Source: an uncultured Bacteroidales bacterium
GTDB taxonomy: Bacteria > Bacteroidota > Bacteroidia > Bacteroidales > Bacteroidaceae
Direction: 5' to 3'
Assembly: GCA_902779315.1 (NCBI GenBank)
Contig: CACZBC010000002.1
Span: forward strand, 1 to 64,000
DNA: 64,000 nucleotides
A program made the translations under genes and the position numbers. The notes under the pieces were generated by a model, which was not told the origin of the DNA, searched no databases, and saw nothing but the letters and a program-made list of their open reading frames with translations. The stretch's first letter is position 1. Each line of letters opens with the position of its first letter. Of the stretch, positions 32,196 through 39,049 are shown one piece after another.

Positions 32196-33046
32196 TTAAC
32201 CAATACGACGAGGTACTTGCTGACGCTCCAGAACTTCTGTGGATCGGTGATGTGGAGCTCATACTGACCTTGCTTGTCCTTTGCCAACTGATAGGTTCCA
32301 GATGGATGGGAGGAGAGCAATTGGGCGCTTTTGCTGTAGAACTTGATGTCCTTGTCGTAGCGAATGTCGACCTTTGTGAAGTAGTCCTTGTTGAAATCGC
32401 CACTCTTGAGTACGTCTCCACTCGTCAGAATCTTCTGTTCCTTCAATTCGCTCTTGGTGCCGAAAACAAACCAGGCGCTATTGAGTTCCTTGTCCTGCTG
32501 CTGTACCTTCTCGGTCTTCTGCTTGTTCTCTTCTGTCAGCGAAACCACATCGTTGCTCAGTCCTGCGATGGCATCACCCTGAGCCTCGATGAGCGCGTCC
32601 TTTTCGGCAAGGCTTGCCTCGAGTTCCTGGATGCGAGCGGATTGTGCATCAATCTGTGCCTGAAGGCTTTCGATGGTCTTCTGCATCTTGGTATTCTTGA
32701 TGCTGCTGTTCTTGAGTTTTTCCTGCAGTTGTGCAATCAAGTCGCGATTCTGCTGCATGGCTTGCTTGATGAAGTCCATGTTGTCGCGAATGACATCCTT
32801 GCTGCTGGCACTTTCAGGGTTGCCTTCAGCAATCGTTACGCGCCCTTCAGCTTCATTGATACGGCGAATGCCTTCCTGCACTTCGTTGAAGACGCCCAAG
32901 ATGTCATCCAGTTCCATATCTTTCTCATTGATAATGCGTTGCAGAGAATCGCGTTCCTGCTGAACTGCATCCTGCTGTTGTTCACCTGTCATATTACAAG
33001 CGCTCAAACCGAGAGCGCAAGCAGCAAAAAATAAAAGTTTTTTCAT
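32192..33046 (-). CDS. Coiled-coil lipoprotein of unknown function
   Basis: The ATG at 33046 gives a lipoprotein signal (MKKLLFFAACALGLSAC), with Cys17 as lipid site. Residues 20-180 are predicted coiled coil by eye, with long heptad runs such as KMQKTIESLQAQIDAQSARI. The C-terminal 100 residues look globular and beta-rich (WFVFGTKSELKEQKILTSGD is a phrase I associate with Bacteroidales proteins of this plan). It lies between rsmI and hflX on the minus strand and overlaps hflX. A structural envelope role is plausible but unproven. Confidence 0.75.
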   Translation of the reverse strand: MKKLLFFAACALGLSACNMTGEQQQDAVQQERDSLQRIINEKDMELDDILGVFNEVQEGIRRINEAEGRVTIAEGNPESASSKDVIRDNMDFIKQAMQQNRDLIAQLQEKLKNSSIKNTKMQKTIESLQAQIDAQSARIQELEASLAEKDALIEAQGDAIAGLSNDVVSLTEENKQKTEKVQQQDKELNSAWFVFGTKSELKEQKILTSGDVLKSGDFNKDYFTKVDIRYDKDIKFYSKSAQLLSSHPSGTYQLAKDKQGQYELHITDPQKFWSVSKYLVVLVK

Positions 33047-33062
33047 ATCAATTATTGTTTTG

Positions 33063-33172
33063 GTCCCCACCAGACTTCCCCTGAGGGAAACTTTGTGGAA
33101 GGCATTTGTTGGTTATTCATTCTTTCTGGCCGCCTCGTTCTTCTCCCTTCGGAGAGGTTGGAAGGGGGCTTC
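33063..33172. repeat. Two C/G-rich hairpin arms around the rsmI stop
   Basis: One arm lies at about 33063-33098 (CCCCACCAGACTTCCCC, then GAGGGAAAC) and one, inverted, at about 33130-33170 (CCGCCTCGTTCTTCTCCC, then GGAGAGGTTGG and GGGGG). Both resemble the ends of the DUF559 and cca inserts. The second arm encodes the last residues of RsmI. Confidence 0.5.
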
Positions 33173-33833
33173 CGCTTACCACTATCACGAATTCGCCTCG
33201 AGGCTCTGTCTCCGTGAAGTGCTGGAGGACTTCCTGCAGGGTGCCGCGAACGCTTTCCTCGTGAATCTTGCTTATCTCTCGGCAGACGCTGACTTGCCGC
33301 TCTGGTCCGAAGACTTCGATGAACTGTGTCAGAGCCTTCACGATACGATGTGGCGACTCGTAGAAGATCATGGTTCGCGTTTCTTCTGCAAGGGCTTGAA
33401 GTCGTGTCTGTCGTCCTTTCTTCTGAGGCAGGAACCCTTCGAAGCAGAATCGGTCGCAAGGCAAGCCGCTGCTCACCAATGCCGGCACGAAAGCTGTCGC
33501 TCCAGGAAGTGTGATGACTTCTATGCCAGCCTTTATGGCTTCGCGAGCCACGAGAAATCCGGGGTCGCTGATGCCAGGCGTTCCAGCATCACTGACGACG
33601 GCAATTGTCTGCCCTGCCAACAAGCGCTCCACGATGCTCTCCACCGTTTTGTGCTCGTTGAACTTGTGGTACGAGAGCATGGCGTTCTTGATGTCGAAGT
33701 GTTTCAGGAGGTTGCCACTTGTCCGCGTATCTTCGGCAAGGATGAGGTCAGCCTCGCGAAGCACACGCAGTGCTCGCATCGTGATGTCCTCGAGATTGCC
33801 GACAGGCGTCGGTACCAAGTAGAGTGTTCCCAT
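33117..33833 (-). CDS. rsmI: 16S rRNA (cytidine-1402-2'-O)-methyltransferase
   Basis: A 238-residue SAM-dependent methyltransferase of the tetrapyrrole-methylase fold. The N-terminal TLYLVPTPVGNLEDITMRAL, AEDTRTSGNLLKHF and the VSDAGTPGISDPGFLVAREA motif are diagnostic. The C-terminus reads GSPLPTSPKGEERGGQKE; from PLPTSP on it is translated from a G/C-rich repeat arm and has probably replaced the original end. It begins the minus-strand run rsmI-lipoprotein-hflX and is divergent from tdk. Confidence 0.94.
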   Translation of the reverse strand: MGTLYLVPTPVGNLEDITMRALRVLREADLILAEDTRTSGNLLKHFDIKNAMLSYHKFNEHKTVESIVERLLAGQTIAVVSDAGTPGISDPGFLVAREAIKAGIEVITLPGATAFVPALVSSGLPCDRFCFEGFLPQKKGRQTRLQALAEETRTMIFYESPHRIVKALTQFIEVFGPERQVSVCREISKIHEESVRGTLQEVLQHFTETEPRGEFVIVVSGSPLPTSPKGEERGGQKE

Positions 33834-33858
33834 ACCTTATTATATTATAATGCGTCTG

Positions 33859-33866
33859 CAAAGGTA
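33859..33866 (-). promoter_or_regulatory. -7 element of rsmI
   Basis: TACCTTTG on the minus strand, about 25 bases before the rsmI start. Confidence 0.7.
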
Positions 33867-33876
33867 CGAAAAAAGT

Positions 33877-33946
33877 TCATGGTATACGGTTCATAGTTCA
33901 TAGTTTTTTGGTTTTTTAGTATTTTTCTTCACTCTTCACTCTTTAT
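33877..33946. repeat. Composite of TTCATAG words and TTCAC words before tdk
   Basis: Three GTTCATAG-type words (about 33877-33906), then a T-rich spacer, then CTTCACTCTTCACTC (about 33927-33942). The same two-part composite lies at 59404-59483, also between divergent genes. Confidence 0.7.
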
Positions 33947-33960
33947 TTTTAATTTCTTTG

Positions 33961-33968
33961 TATATTTG
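33961..33968 (+). promoter_or_regulatory. Possible -7 element of tdk
   Basis: TATATTTG fits TAnnTTTG, 23 bases before the ATG at 33992. Confidence 0.55.
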
Positions 33969-33991
33969 TCCCAGAAAAAGACAAAGTTAAG

Positions 33992-34597
33992 ATGAAAGAC
34001 GTTGGTTCCAGCAATGGCGAGATGATGCGTCGCGGCAGAGTGGAGGTCGTGTGCGGCTCGATGTTCTCCGGCAAGACGGAAGAGCTCATCCGCCGTCTTC
34101 GTCGAGCTCAGTTTGCCAAGCAGAAGGTTGAGATATTCAAGCCTGCCATAGATGTCCGTTATAGCGAGGAAGAGGTTGTCAGTCATGAAGGCAACAGCAT
34201 TCCCTCCACGCCTGTCGATTCTTCGGCAAGCATCTTGCTTATGGCGCAAGAGAGTGAAGTGGTGGGCATCGACGAAGCACAGTTCTTCGACGACCATATC
34301 GTAGAGGTCTGTAACGAGTTGGCAGCCAGAGGTATACGTGTGATAGTCGCAGGTCTTGACCTTGATTTCAAAGGTCAGCCTTTCGGACCGATGCCAGCTC
34401 TCCTTGCCATAGCCGACGAAGTGACGAAAGTGCATGCCATTTGCGTCCGTTGTGGAGCTTTGGCCTACGTCAGTCATCGTATTGTGGCAGGCGAGAAGCA
34501 GGTCCTGCTTGGCGAGAAACAGGAGTACGAACCGCTTTGCAGAGCGTGCTACGCCCAAGCCATGAATGAAAAGAAAGAGGAGGAACAGGTATGTTAG
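33992..34597 (+). CDS. tdk: Thymidine kinase
   Basis: A 201-residue type II thymidine kinase of the pyrimidine salvage pathway. Motifs are the P-loop [17 protein letters not shown] (about residues 18-34), [12 protein letters not shown] (Walker B and catalytic Glu) and the zinc-binding CVRCG and CRACY pairs in the lasso region. It starts with about 12 extra residues before the usual [11 protein letters not shown], so Met11 or Met12 may be used instead. The last 7 bases overlap the AI-2E family gene. Confidence 0.95.
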   Translation: MKDVGSSNGEMMRRGRVEVVCGSMFSGKTEELIRRLRRAQFAKQKVEIFKPAIDVRYSEEEVVSHEGNSIPSTPVDSSASILLMAQESEVVGIDEAQFFDDHIVEVCNELAARGIRVIVAGLDLDFKGQPFGPMPALLAIADEVTKVHAICVRCGALAYVSHRIVAGEKQVLLGEKQEYEPLCRACYAQAMNEKKEEEQVC

Positions 34598-35718
34598 AGA
34601 AAGAGATAACCTTCGATCGTGTTGTCAGATGGCTTATTGCAGCACTCATAGCAGTAGGGCTCGTGTTGCTCATCAACCGCCTTTCCAAGGTGTTGCTGCC
34701 ATTCTTCATCGCTTGGATTATGGCTTACATGATCTATCCTTTTGTACGTTTCCTGCAGACTAAGTGCCGCCTGAAATATCGCGTTCTGAGCATTGCCGTT
34801 GCCCTGTTCGTCGTATATGCAGTCCTTACTCTCGCAGCCTTCCTCGTCGTGCCTCCCATCATCGAGGAGAGTCTTCGGATGGCCAAGTTGATAACCGTCT
34901 ATTTCAACGACACCCTTGCTTCGTCCGAGTTTATGGCAAACATCCAGAACATGTTGCAGAGCTATGCCAGCGACGATTCCCTGATGAAACTTCTGCAGCA
35001 TAGTAGCGTGATGGATGTTGCTGAGAATCTTGTCATGAAGGCTTGGGAGTTCCTCTCCGGCACCATCAATTTCGCTATAGGACTATTGGGAAGTCTGGTC
35101 GTTTTGCTCTATCTTTTCTTCATCCTGATGGACTACGAGAAGATATCCGAAGGCTGGATTCGCTTCATTCCTGCAGGACAGCGGAAATTTGCAAGCATGG
35201 TGGCTGGTGACGTAAAAAGCGGCATGAACGCTTATTTCCGTGGGCAGTCGCTCATAGCCCTCATAGTCGGCATCCTCTTCAGCATCGGTTTCCTCATCAT
35301 CGATTTCCCGATGGCAATAGGTTTGGGGCTCTTCATCGGCGTGCTCAACCTGATTCCCTACCTTCAGCTTGTCGGCTTCATTCCCACCATCATATTGGCT
35401 CTCGTCAAAGCTGCCGATACGGGACAGAATTTCTGGATAATCCTGCTTTGTGCCCTTGCCGTCTTTGCCGTCGTGCAGACCATTCAGGATGTCATTCTGA
35501 CCCCTCGCATCATGGGTCACGTCATGGGTCTGAACCCAGCCATCATCCTGTTGAGCCTTTCCATTTGGGGCAGTTTGTTGGGCATTATCGGACTCATCAT
35601 CGCCTTGCCTCTCACCACATTGCTGATTTCGTATTATCGGCGATTTATCCTCAAAGAAACGGATCAGGACATACAAAAACAACCCGAAATAGAACAAAAA
35701 GTGAAGGAAAACGAATAA
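34591..35718 (+). CDS. AI-2E family transporter (PF01594-type membrane protein)
   Basis: A 375-residue protein with about eight membrane segments in the layout of the family: two at the N-terminus ([19 protein letters not shown], then [12 protein letters not shown]), a soluble middle and a C-terminal bundle with [20 protein letters not shown] and the [19 protein letters not shown] motif. Members range from the E. coli AI-2 exporter TqsA to sodium or potassium antiporters, so the substrate cannot be assigned. luxS is present at 12319-12813, which makes AI-2 possible. It overlaps tdk by 7 bases and is probably co-translated. Confidence 0.85.
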   Translation: MLEKEITFDRVVRWLIAALIAVGLVLLINRLSKVLLPFFIAWIMAYMIYPFVRFLQTKCRLKYRVLSIAVALFVVYAVLTLAAFLVVPPIIEESLRMAKLITVYFNDTLASSEFMANIQNMLQSYASDDSLMKLLQHSSVMDVAENLVMKAWEFLSGTINFAIGLLGSLVVLLYLFFILMDYEKISEGWIRFIPAGQRKFASMVAGDVKSGMNAYFRGQSLIALIVGILFSIGFLIIDFPMAIGLGLFIGVLNLIPYLQLVGFIPTIILALVKAADTGQNFWIILLCALAVFAVVQTIQDVILTPRIMGHVMGLNPAIILLSLSIWGSLLGIIGLIIALPLTTLLISYYRRFILKETDQDIQKQPEIEQKVKENE

Positions 35719-35734
35719 TTTTGAATTTAATAAT

Positions 35735-35765
35735 TTTGAATTTTGAATTATATGTTGTACCTTTG
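35735..35765 (+). promoter_or_regulatory. tRNA-Lys promoter
   Basis: TTTG at 35735-35738, a 19-base spacer and TACCTTTG at 35758-35765, 31 bases before the tRNA. The upstream bases are repeats of TTTTGAAT. Confidence 0.75.
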
Positions 35766-35796
35766 CAGCCGCAAATGAAAAATTTGCATTTAGGTT

Positions 35797-35872
35797 GACT
35801 CGCTAGCTCAGTTGGTAGAGCATCACACTTTTAATGTGGGGGTCTTGGGTTCGAGCCCCAAGCGGGTTACCA
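35797..35872 (+). tRNA. tRNA-Lys (anticodon TTT)
   Basis: A 76-base cloverleaf with acceptor GACTCGC/GCGGGTT, anticodon loop CTTTTAA (TTT at 35830-35832), T-loop GGTTCGAGCC and encoded CCA at 35870-35872. Its 3' end is duplicated twice downstream. Confidence 0.95.
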
Positions 35873-35877
35873 GAAAA

Positions 35878-36101
35878 GGCTCTCACCCAAGGGTTCTTGC
35901 GCTCCAGTAGGTGCTCAGGCGGCTTCGCCGGAACGAGCCACCAAGCGGGTTACCAAAAAAGAGAGGCTTGGGCCTCTCTTTTGCTTTCCCACTTGCGGCT
36001 CTCACCCAAGGGTTCTTGCGCTCCAGTAGGTGCTCAGGCGGCTTCGCCGGGCCGAGCCACCAAGCGGGTTACCAGAAAAGGGAGGCTTCGGCCTCTTTTT
36101 T
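35878..36101 (+). repeat. Tandem duplication carrying the tRNA-Lys 3' end and terminator hairpins
   Basis: Two copies of a unit of about 119 bases start at 35878 and 35997. Each has a structured part (GGCTCTCACCCAAGGGTTC, GGCGGCTTCGCC hairpin, GAGCC closing strand), then the tRNA 3' end CCAAGCGGGTTACCA (35941-35955; 36060-36074), then a terminator hairpin. The hairpins at 35959-35982 (9-bp stem) and 36077-36101 (GAGGC TTCG GCCTC and a T run) differ in sequence. No full cloverleaf exists in either copy. The gap 35719-36246 holds only this, the tRNA and promoters. Confidence 0.88.
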
Positions 36102-36149
36102 GTTTATATGAGATATTTGTTAACTGATATCTTCGTATAACAATAAAAA

Positions 36150-36192
36150 ACACAAAATTATTTTGTATTGTGTTTACTTCTTCGTACCTTTG
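36150..36192 (+). promoter_or_regulatory. Promoter of the AAA ATPase gene with a palindrome over -33
   Basis: TACCTTTG at 36185-36192, with TTTG at 36162-36165 19 bases upstream. That -33 lies in the palindrome ACAAAAT T ATTTTGT (36152-36166). A similar palindrome precedes the tamB promoter. Two copies of AAAAAGTTCGCATTG-like sequence follow in the leader (36198-36228). Confidence 0.65.
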
Positions 36193-36246
36193 CATGCGAA
36201 AAAGTTCGCATTGAAAAAGTTCGCATAAAATAAGTAGTCCCGTATT

Positions 36247-37326
36247 ATGAATCCATTTAAGTTCGGAACAATAGTTCAAGGAGAGTTCTTTACTGACCGT
36301 GTTCAAGAATTGGAGCAAGTTAAACATTTGCTTGATAGCGAGAACCATTTAGTGTTGATTTCTCCCAGAAGGTTTGGGAAAAGCAGCCTGATAACAAAGG
36401 CCTTGCAACAAATTGGTCGACCTTACATGACCATTGATTTCATGAAGGTTCTTAGTGTAGAGGATTTGGCCGCACAAATACTGAAGGGAGTCTTCCGTCT
36501 ATACAAGATGGAAAAATTAAAGCACTTGTTGGCGCAATTCCGTGTGGCTCCAAATATCTCCTATAATCCTATGACGAACAGTTGGGACATCAGTTTCATG
36601 CCACTTATGAACAATGCTTCCGTTGCATTGGAAGACTCTATGGATTTGCTGCAAAAGGTAACAACGTCGAAGAACAGGCTTATCATTGTGTTTGATGAAT
36701 TCCAAGAAGTTGATGAAATTTCGGCTACTCTTGCCAAACAACTTCGGGCAATCATTCAGCATCAAGAGAAGATGAACTATGTGTTTATGGGAAGTCAGGA
36801 GTCTATGATGAATGAAATCTTCGAGAAAAAGAAGTCACCATTCTATCATTTTGGACAGCGAATGAACCTAAAAAAGATACCATATGGCGACTTCTTTTCC
36901 TATATTGTTTCCCGTTTGCCCGAAATGAAACAAGAAGAAAAGGAGAAGATAGCCGATGCAATACTTCAGTTCACGAATGTACATCCTTATTATTCCCAGC
37001 AACTGGCTGCTGCCACCTATAATGTAATAACGTATAACCGCTCTGCTGTAGGAGAGGCCGTAAGCCAGGCAATAAAACAACAAGTTGAGGAGCATGATTT
37101 GGACTACGAACGTTTGTGGGTCGGAATGAAACGTACAGATCGTAAAATATTGACCATGTTGGCAAGGAAAGGGAACCCTTTAACAGACCGTTCCATCCCA
37201 ACCAGCACAGCATTCAGCTCTGTAAAACGCTTGGTTAAACAGGGATATGTGATAAAGACTGTATCCTACGAATTGGAAGACCCATTTTTCGGAGAATGGA
37301 TACTGCAGGATAAGATGAACAGTTAG
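36247..37326 (+). CDS. AAA ATPase (ATPase_2, archaeal-type P-loop family)
   Basis: A 359-residue ATP-binding protein. The start FFTDREQELEQ-like segment, Walker A LISPRRFGKSSLI (about residues 38-50) and Walker B LIIVFDEFQEVDEI (about 139-152) fit the ATPase_2 family. A sensor-like FMGSQESMM follows, and the C-terminal third is a winged-helix part (TAFSSVKRLVKQGYVIKT). Such genes are abundant, scattered and often mobile in Bacteroidales; their role is unknown, though relation to STAND and defence ATPases is suspected. It lies behind duplicated tRNA-Lys ends, and a further copy of the tail hairpin follows its stop, which suggests insertion at the tRNA. Confidence 0.85.
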   Translation: MNPFKFGTIVQGEFFTDRVQELEQVKHLLDSENHLVLISPRRFGKSSLITKALQQIGRPYMTIDFMKVLSVEDLAAQILKGVFRLYKMEKLKHLLAQFRVAPNISYNPMTNSWDISFMPLMNNASVALEDSMDLLQKVTTSKNRLIIVFDEFQEVDEISATLAKQLRAIIQHQEKMNYVFMGSQESMMNEIFEKKKSPFYHFGQRMNLKKIPYGDFFSYIVSRLPEMKQEEKEKIADAILQFTNVHPYYSQQLAAATYNVITYNRSAVGEAVSQAIKQQVEEHDLDYERLWVGMKRTDRKILTMLARKGNPLTDRSIPTSTAFSSVKRLVKQGYVIKTVSYELEDPFFGEWILQDKMNS

Positions 37327-37337
37327 GGACACCAAAA

Positions 37338-37362
37338 AGAGAGGCTTGGGTCCTCTCTCTTG
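37338..37362 (+). terminator. Hairpin behind the ATPase gene, copy of the tRNA-Lys tail hairpin
   Basis: AGAGAGG CTTGGGT CCTCTCT begins 11 bases after the stop. The surrounding ACCAAAAAGAGAGGCTTGGG matches 35952-35971, behind the first duplicated tRNA end. Confidence 0.75.
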
Positions 37363-37374
37363 TTATTAGGGCCA

Positions 37375-37484
37375 AACAACCCTAGTGTCGTTGCCGATTA
37401 TCACGTGTGACGTTTGCAATTAACTAGTGTGACGTTTGCGATTAAATAGTGCCACGTTTGCGATTTACTAGTGTGACGATGGCC
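37375..37484 (-). repeat. 22-bp repeat cluster 5 (five units, minus orientation)
   Basis: Read on the minus strand, units start at 37484, 37462, 37440, 37418 and 37396. Three of them carry CGCAAACGT or TGCAAACGT with CACACTAGT, CACACGTG or GGCACTATT. The last has the ending CGGCAACGACACTAGGGTTG, also seen in cluster 6. Confidence 0.92.
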
Positions 37485-37561
37485 TGCGAATTTTTGAGCA
37501 ACTTTTTTATATATTGTAGAGCATGTTTTTGGGGGGCGGCAGCACATCATTTTTGTGTTTT

Positions 37562-37704
37562 GCTACAGTGCTACAGTTGCTACAGTTCATTTTAGGGATA
37601 CACACATCCCTTTTTAGGCTCTATATTTATATATATAAATATAGAATTTCTTTTTGACTTTGTGCATGGGTTAATATCAACTGTAGCAACTGTAGCACTG
37701 TAGC
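37562..37704. repeat. Mirrored word array D
   Basis: The arms at 37562-37587 and 37679-37704 are perfect 26-bp inverted repeats made of three GCTACAGTG/GCTACAGTT words. The centre is a perfect 24-bp AT palindrome at 37621-37644 (CTATATTTATAT and its complement). It lies between convergent genes. Confidence 0.88.
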
Positions 37705-37926
37705 AGAATTGGTGGAAACGGACTGGGACAGAATCTCTTGAAATGCCGATGGATACTGAGTTTCGCACAGTTTCAGGGCAAAGCCAAGCTGGCTTGAGGT
37801 ATGCCGAATGGGAAAAACTTCGACGAAGTCCAGGCTCTGATTCAGTAAGTTCTAAAAGCAAAACACATTAAGGCGACAGGAAACTGCCGCCTTATTTTAT
37901 CCCGACAAACAAAACAATCACAGTTC
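37705..37926. other. Gene-free remainder of the gap before the oxidoreductase
   Basis: No supported gene. A hairpin at 37870-37893 (AAGGCG.CAG GAAA CTG.CGCCTT) is followed by ATTTTAT and may terminate plus-strand transcription. A short open frame 37592-37861 on the minus strand crosses array D and has no family signature. Confidence 0.5.
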
Positions 37927-39006
37927 TTATAGCTTCACTGCCTTTCCTGTTTTAGCGCTGCGAATGGCGGCCTCGAGGATTTGGACTACCAGAACGTTAT
38001 TCTCCAAGGCTGAGAGGTCGGAGGGCTGCTCCTCAATCTGACCGCGAACGAGAGCTTTCAAGTAGCGATAGGAGTCGTCATAAGGTGCGGGGAGTCTTGG
38101 CGCGTTGAACTCGTGGCCTTGCTTGTCATTAACAAGGAGCTGCATGCGGTTCCCATTACGTTGGTAAGCGTAACCTTTTGAGCCATAGACGTACATGTCC
38201 TTCCTGTTCATCGGCCAGCACCACGAGCCCATCACTTGAACCGTACAGCCATCGTATTCGAGCAGAATCGTGGCATCGTCGTCAACTTTCGGATAAACAT
38301 TCGGCTTGTTCTGTTGCAGGACGGCATAAACGCTCTTGGGCTTCTCGCCATTCAGCAACCAAGTGGCAAGGTTGACACCATAGCAGCCGAAGTCTATCAC
38401 GGCTCCACCGCCATTCTCTTTCGGATCGGTCAGCCACGAGAGGAACATCCTGTCGCACCCAATCTCTTTCGGTCCTTGATGACCGTCATAGACATCGATT
38501 CGATGAACCTTTCCAAACTGCCCACGCTCTACAAGATTCTTGAGATGATGATTCGTCGCGTACCAAGTCGTCTCGTAGTTCGTCATAATCTTTATGCCGT
38601 ACTTCTTCGCCAGTTCTTGCATCCGAAGCGCTTGCTTGTAGGTCGTGGCGAGCGGCTTCTCCACCATAACATGAATGCCGCGCTTGGCACAAGATTCCAC
38701 CGTGTTCATGTGGTGCAGGATGCTTCCGTAGTCGACCACCACTTCGGGCTTTTCCTTGTCGAGCATCTCGTCAATCGAAGCATAGAACTTCTCCTTTGGA
38801 AGACGGCCTACGAGATTGTTATGTGCGCGAAAATCATCATTCTCTTCAGCCACACCAACAATAACGAAATCGCCTCGATTCATGGCATTGATGAGGTTCC
38901 AAAGGTGTCCGTGTGCCACTCCAGACACACCGATTCTGAGGGGACTGTCTGCCATTGTGAATAGGGACACAAGCAGACATGCAAACAGAAGCGTAACTCT
39001 TTTCAT
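37927..39006 (-). CDS. Exported Gfo/Idh/MocA family oxidoreductase
   Basis: A 359-residue protein with a signal peptide (MKRVTLLFACLLVSLFTMA) before a Rossmann NAD(P) domain. The nucleotide-binding start is LRIGVSGVAHGH and the family motif HVMVEKPLATT (about residues 113-123) is intact, with the catalytic-type Lys. The C-terminal alpha/beta domain has GGGAVIDFGCYGVNLATWLL. Exported members in Bacteroidales act on glycans or glycosides in the periplasm. It follows the outer-membrane receptor gene by 43 bases on the same strand, so the two may form a glycan-linked unit. Confidence 0.88.
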   Translation of the reverse strand: MKRVTLLFACLLVSLFTMADSPLRIGVSGVAHGHLWNLINAMNRGDFVIVGVAEENDDFRAHNNLVGRLPKEKFYASIDEMLDKEKPEVVVDYGSILHHMNTVESCAKRGIHVMVEKPLATTYKQALRMQELAKKYGIKIMTNYETTWYATNHHLKNLVERGQFGKVHRIDVYDGHQGPKEIGCDRMFLSWLTDPKENGGGAVIDFGCYGVNLATWLLNGEKPKSVYAVLQQNKPNVYPKVDDDATILLEYDGCTVQVMGSWCWPMNRKDMYVYGSKGYAYQRNGNRMQLLVNDKQGHEFNAPRLPAPYDDSYRYLKALVRGQIEEQPSDLSALENNVLVVQILEAAIRSAKTGKAVKL

Positions 39007-39015
39007 AATCAGTTA

Positions 39016-39045
39016 ATGTTCAATATTCAATATTCAATGTTCAAT
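39016..39045. repeat. TTCAATATTCAAT word repeat between oxidoreductase and receptor genes
   Basis: Four copies of GTTCAAT/ATTCAAT occupy almost the whole 43-base gap between the two minus-strand genes. Confidence 0.7.
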
Positions 39046-39049
39046 GATA

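Noticed and set aside
35878..36101. Two further tRNA genes
   Set aside because: Only the 3' end CCAAGCGGGTTACCA is repeated; no D-arm or anticodon arm can be formed in the copies.
35834..36127. Small open frames after tRNA-Lys
   Set aside because: They are translations of the duplicated tRNA tail and hairpins, with no coding signature.
37592..37861. 89-codon minus-strand gene
   Set aside because: It crosses the perfect inverted array D and lacks any family motif or promoter.
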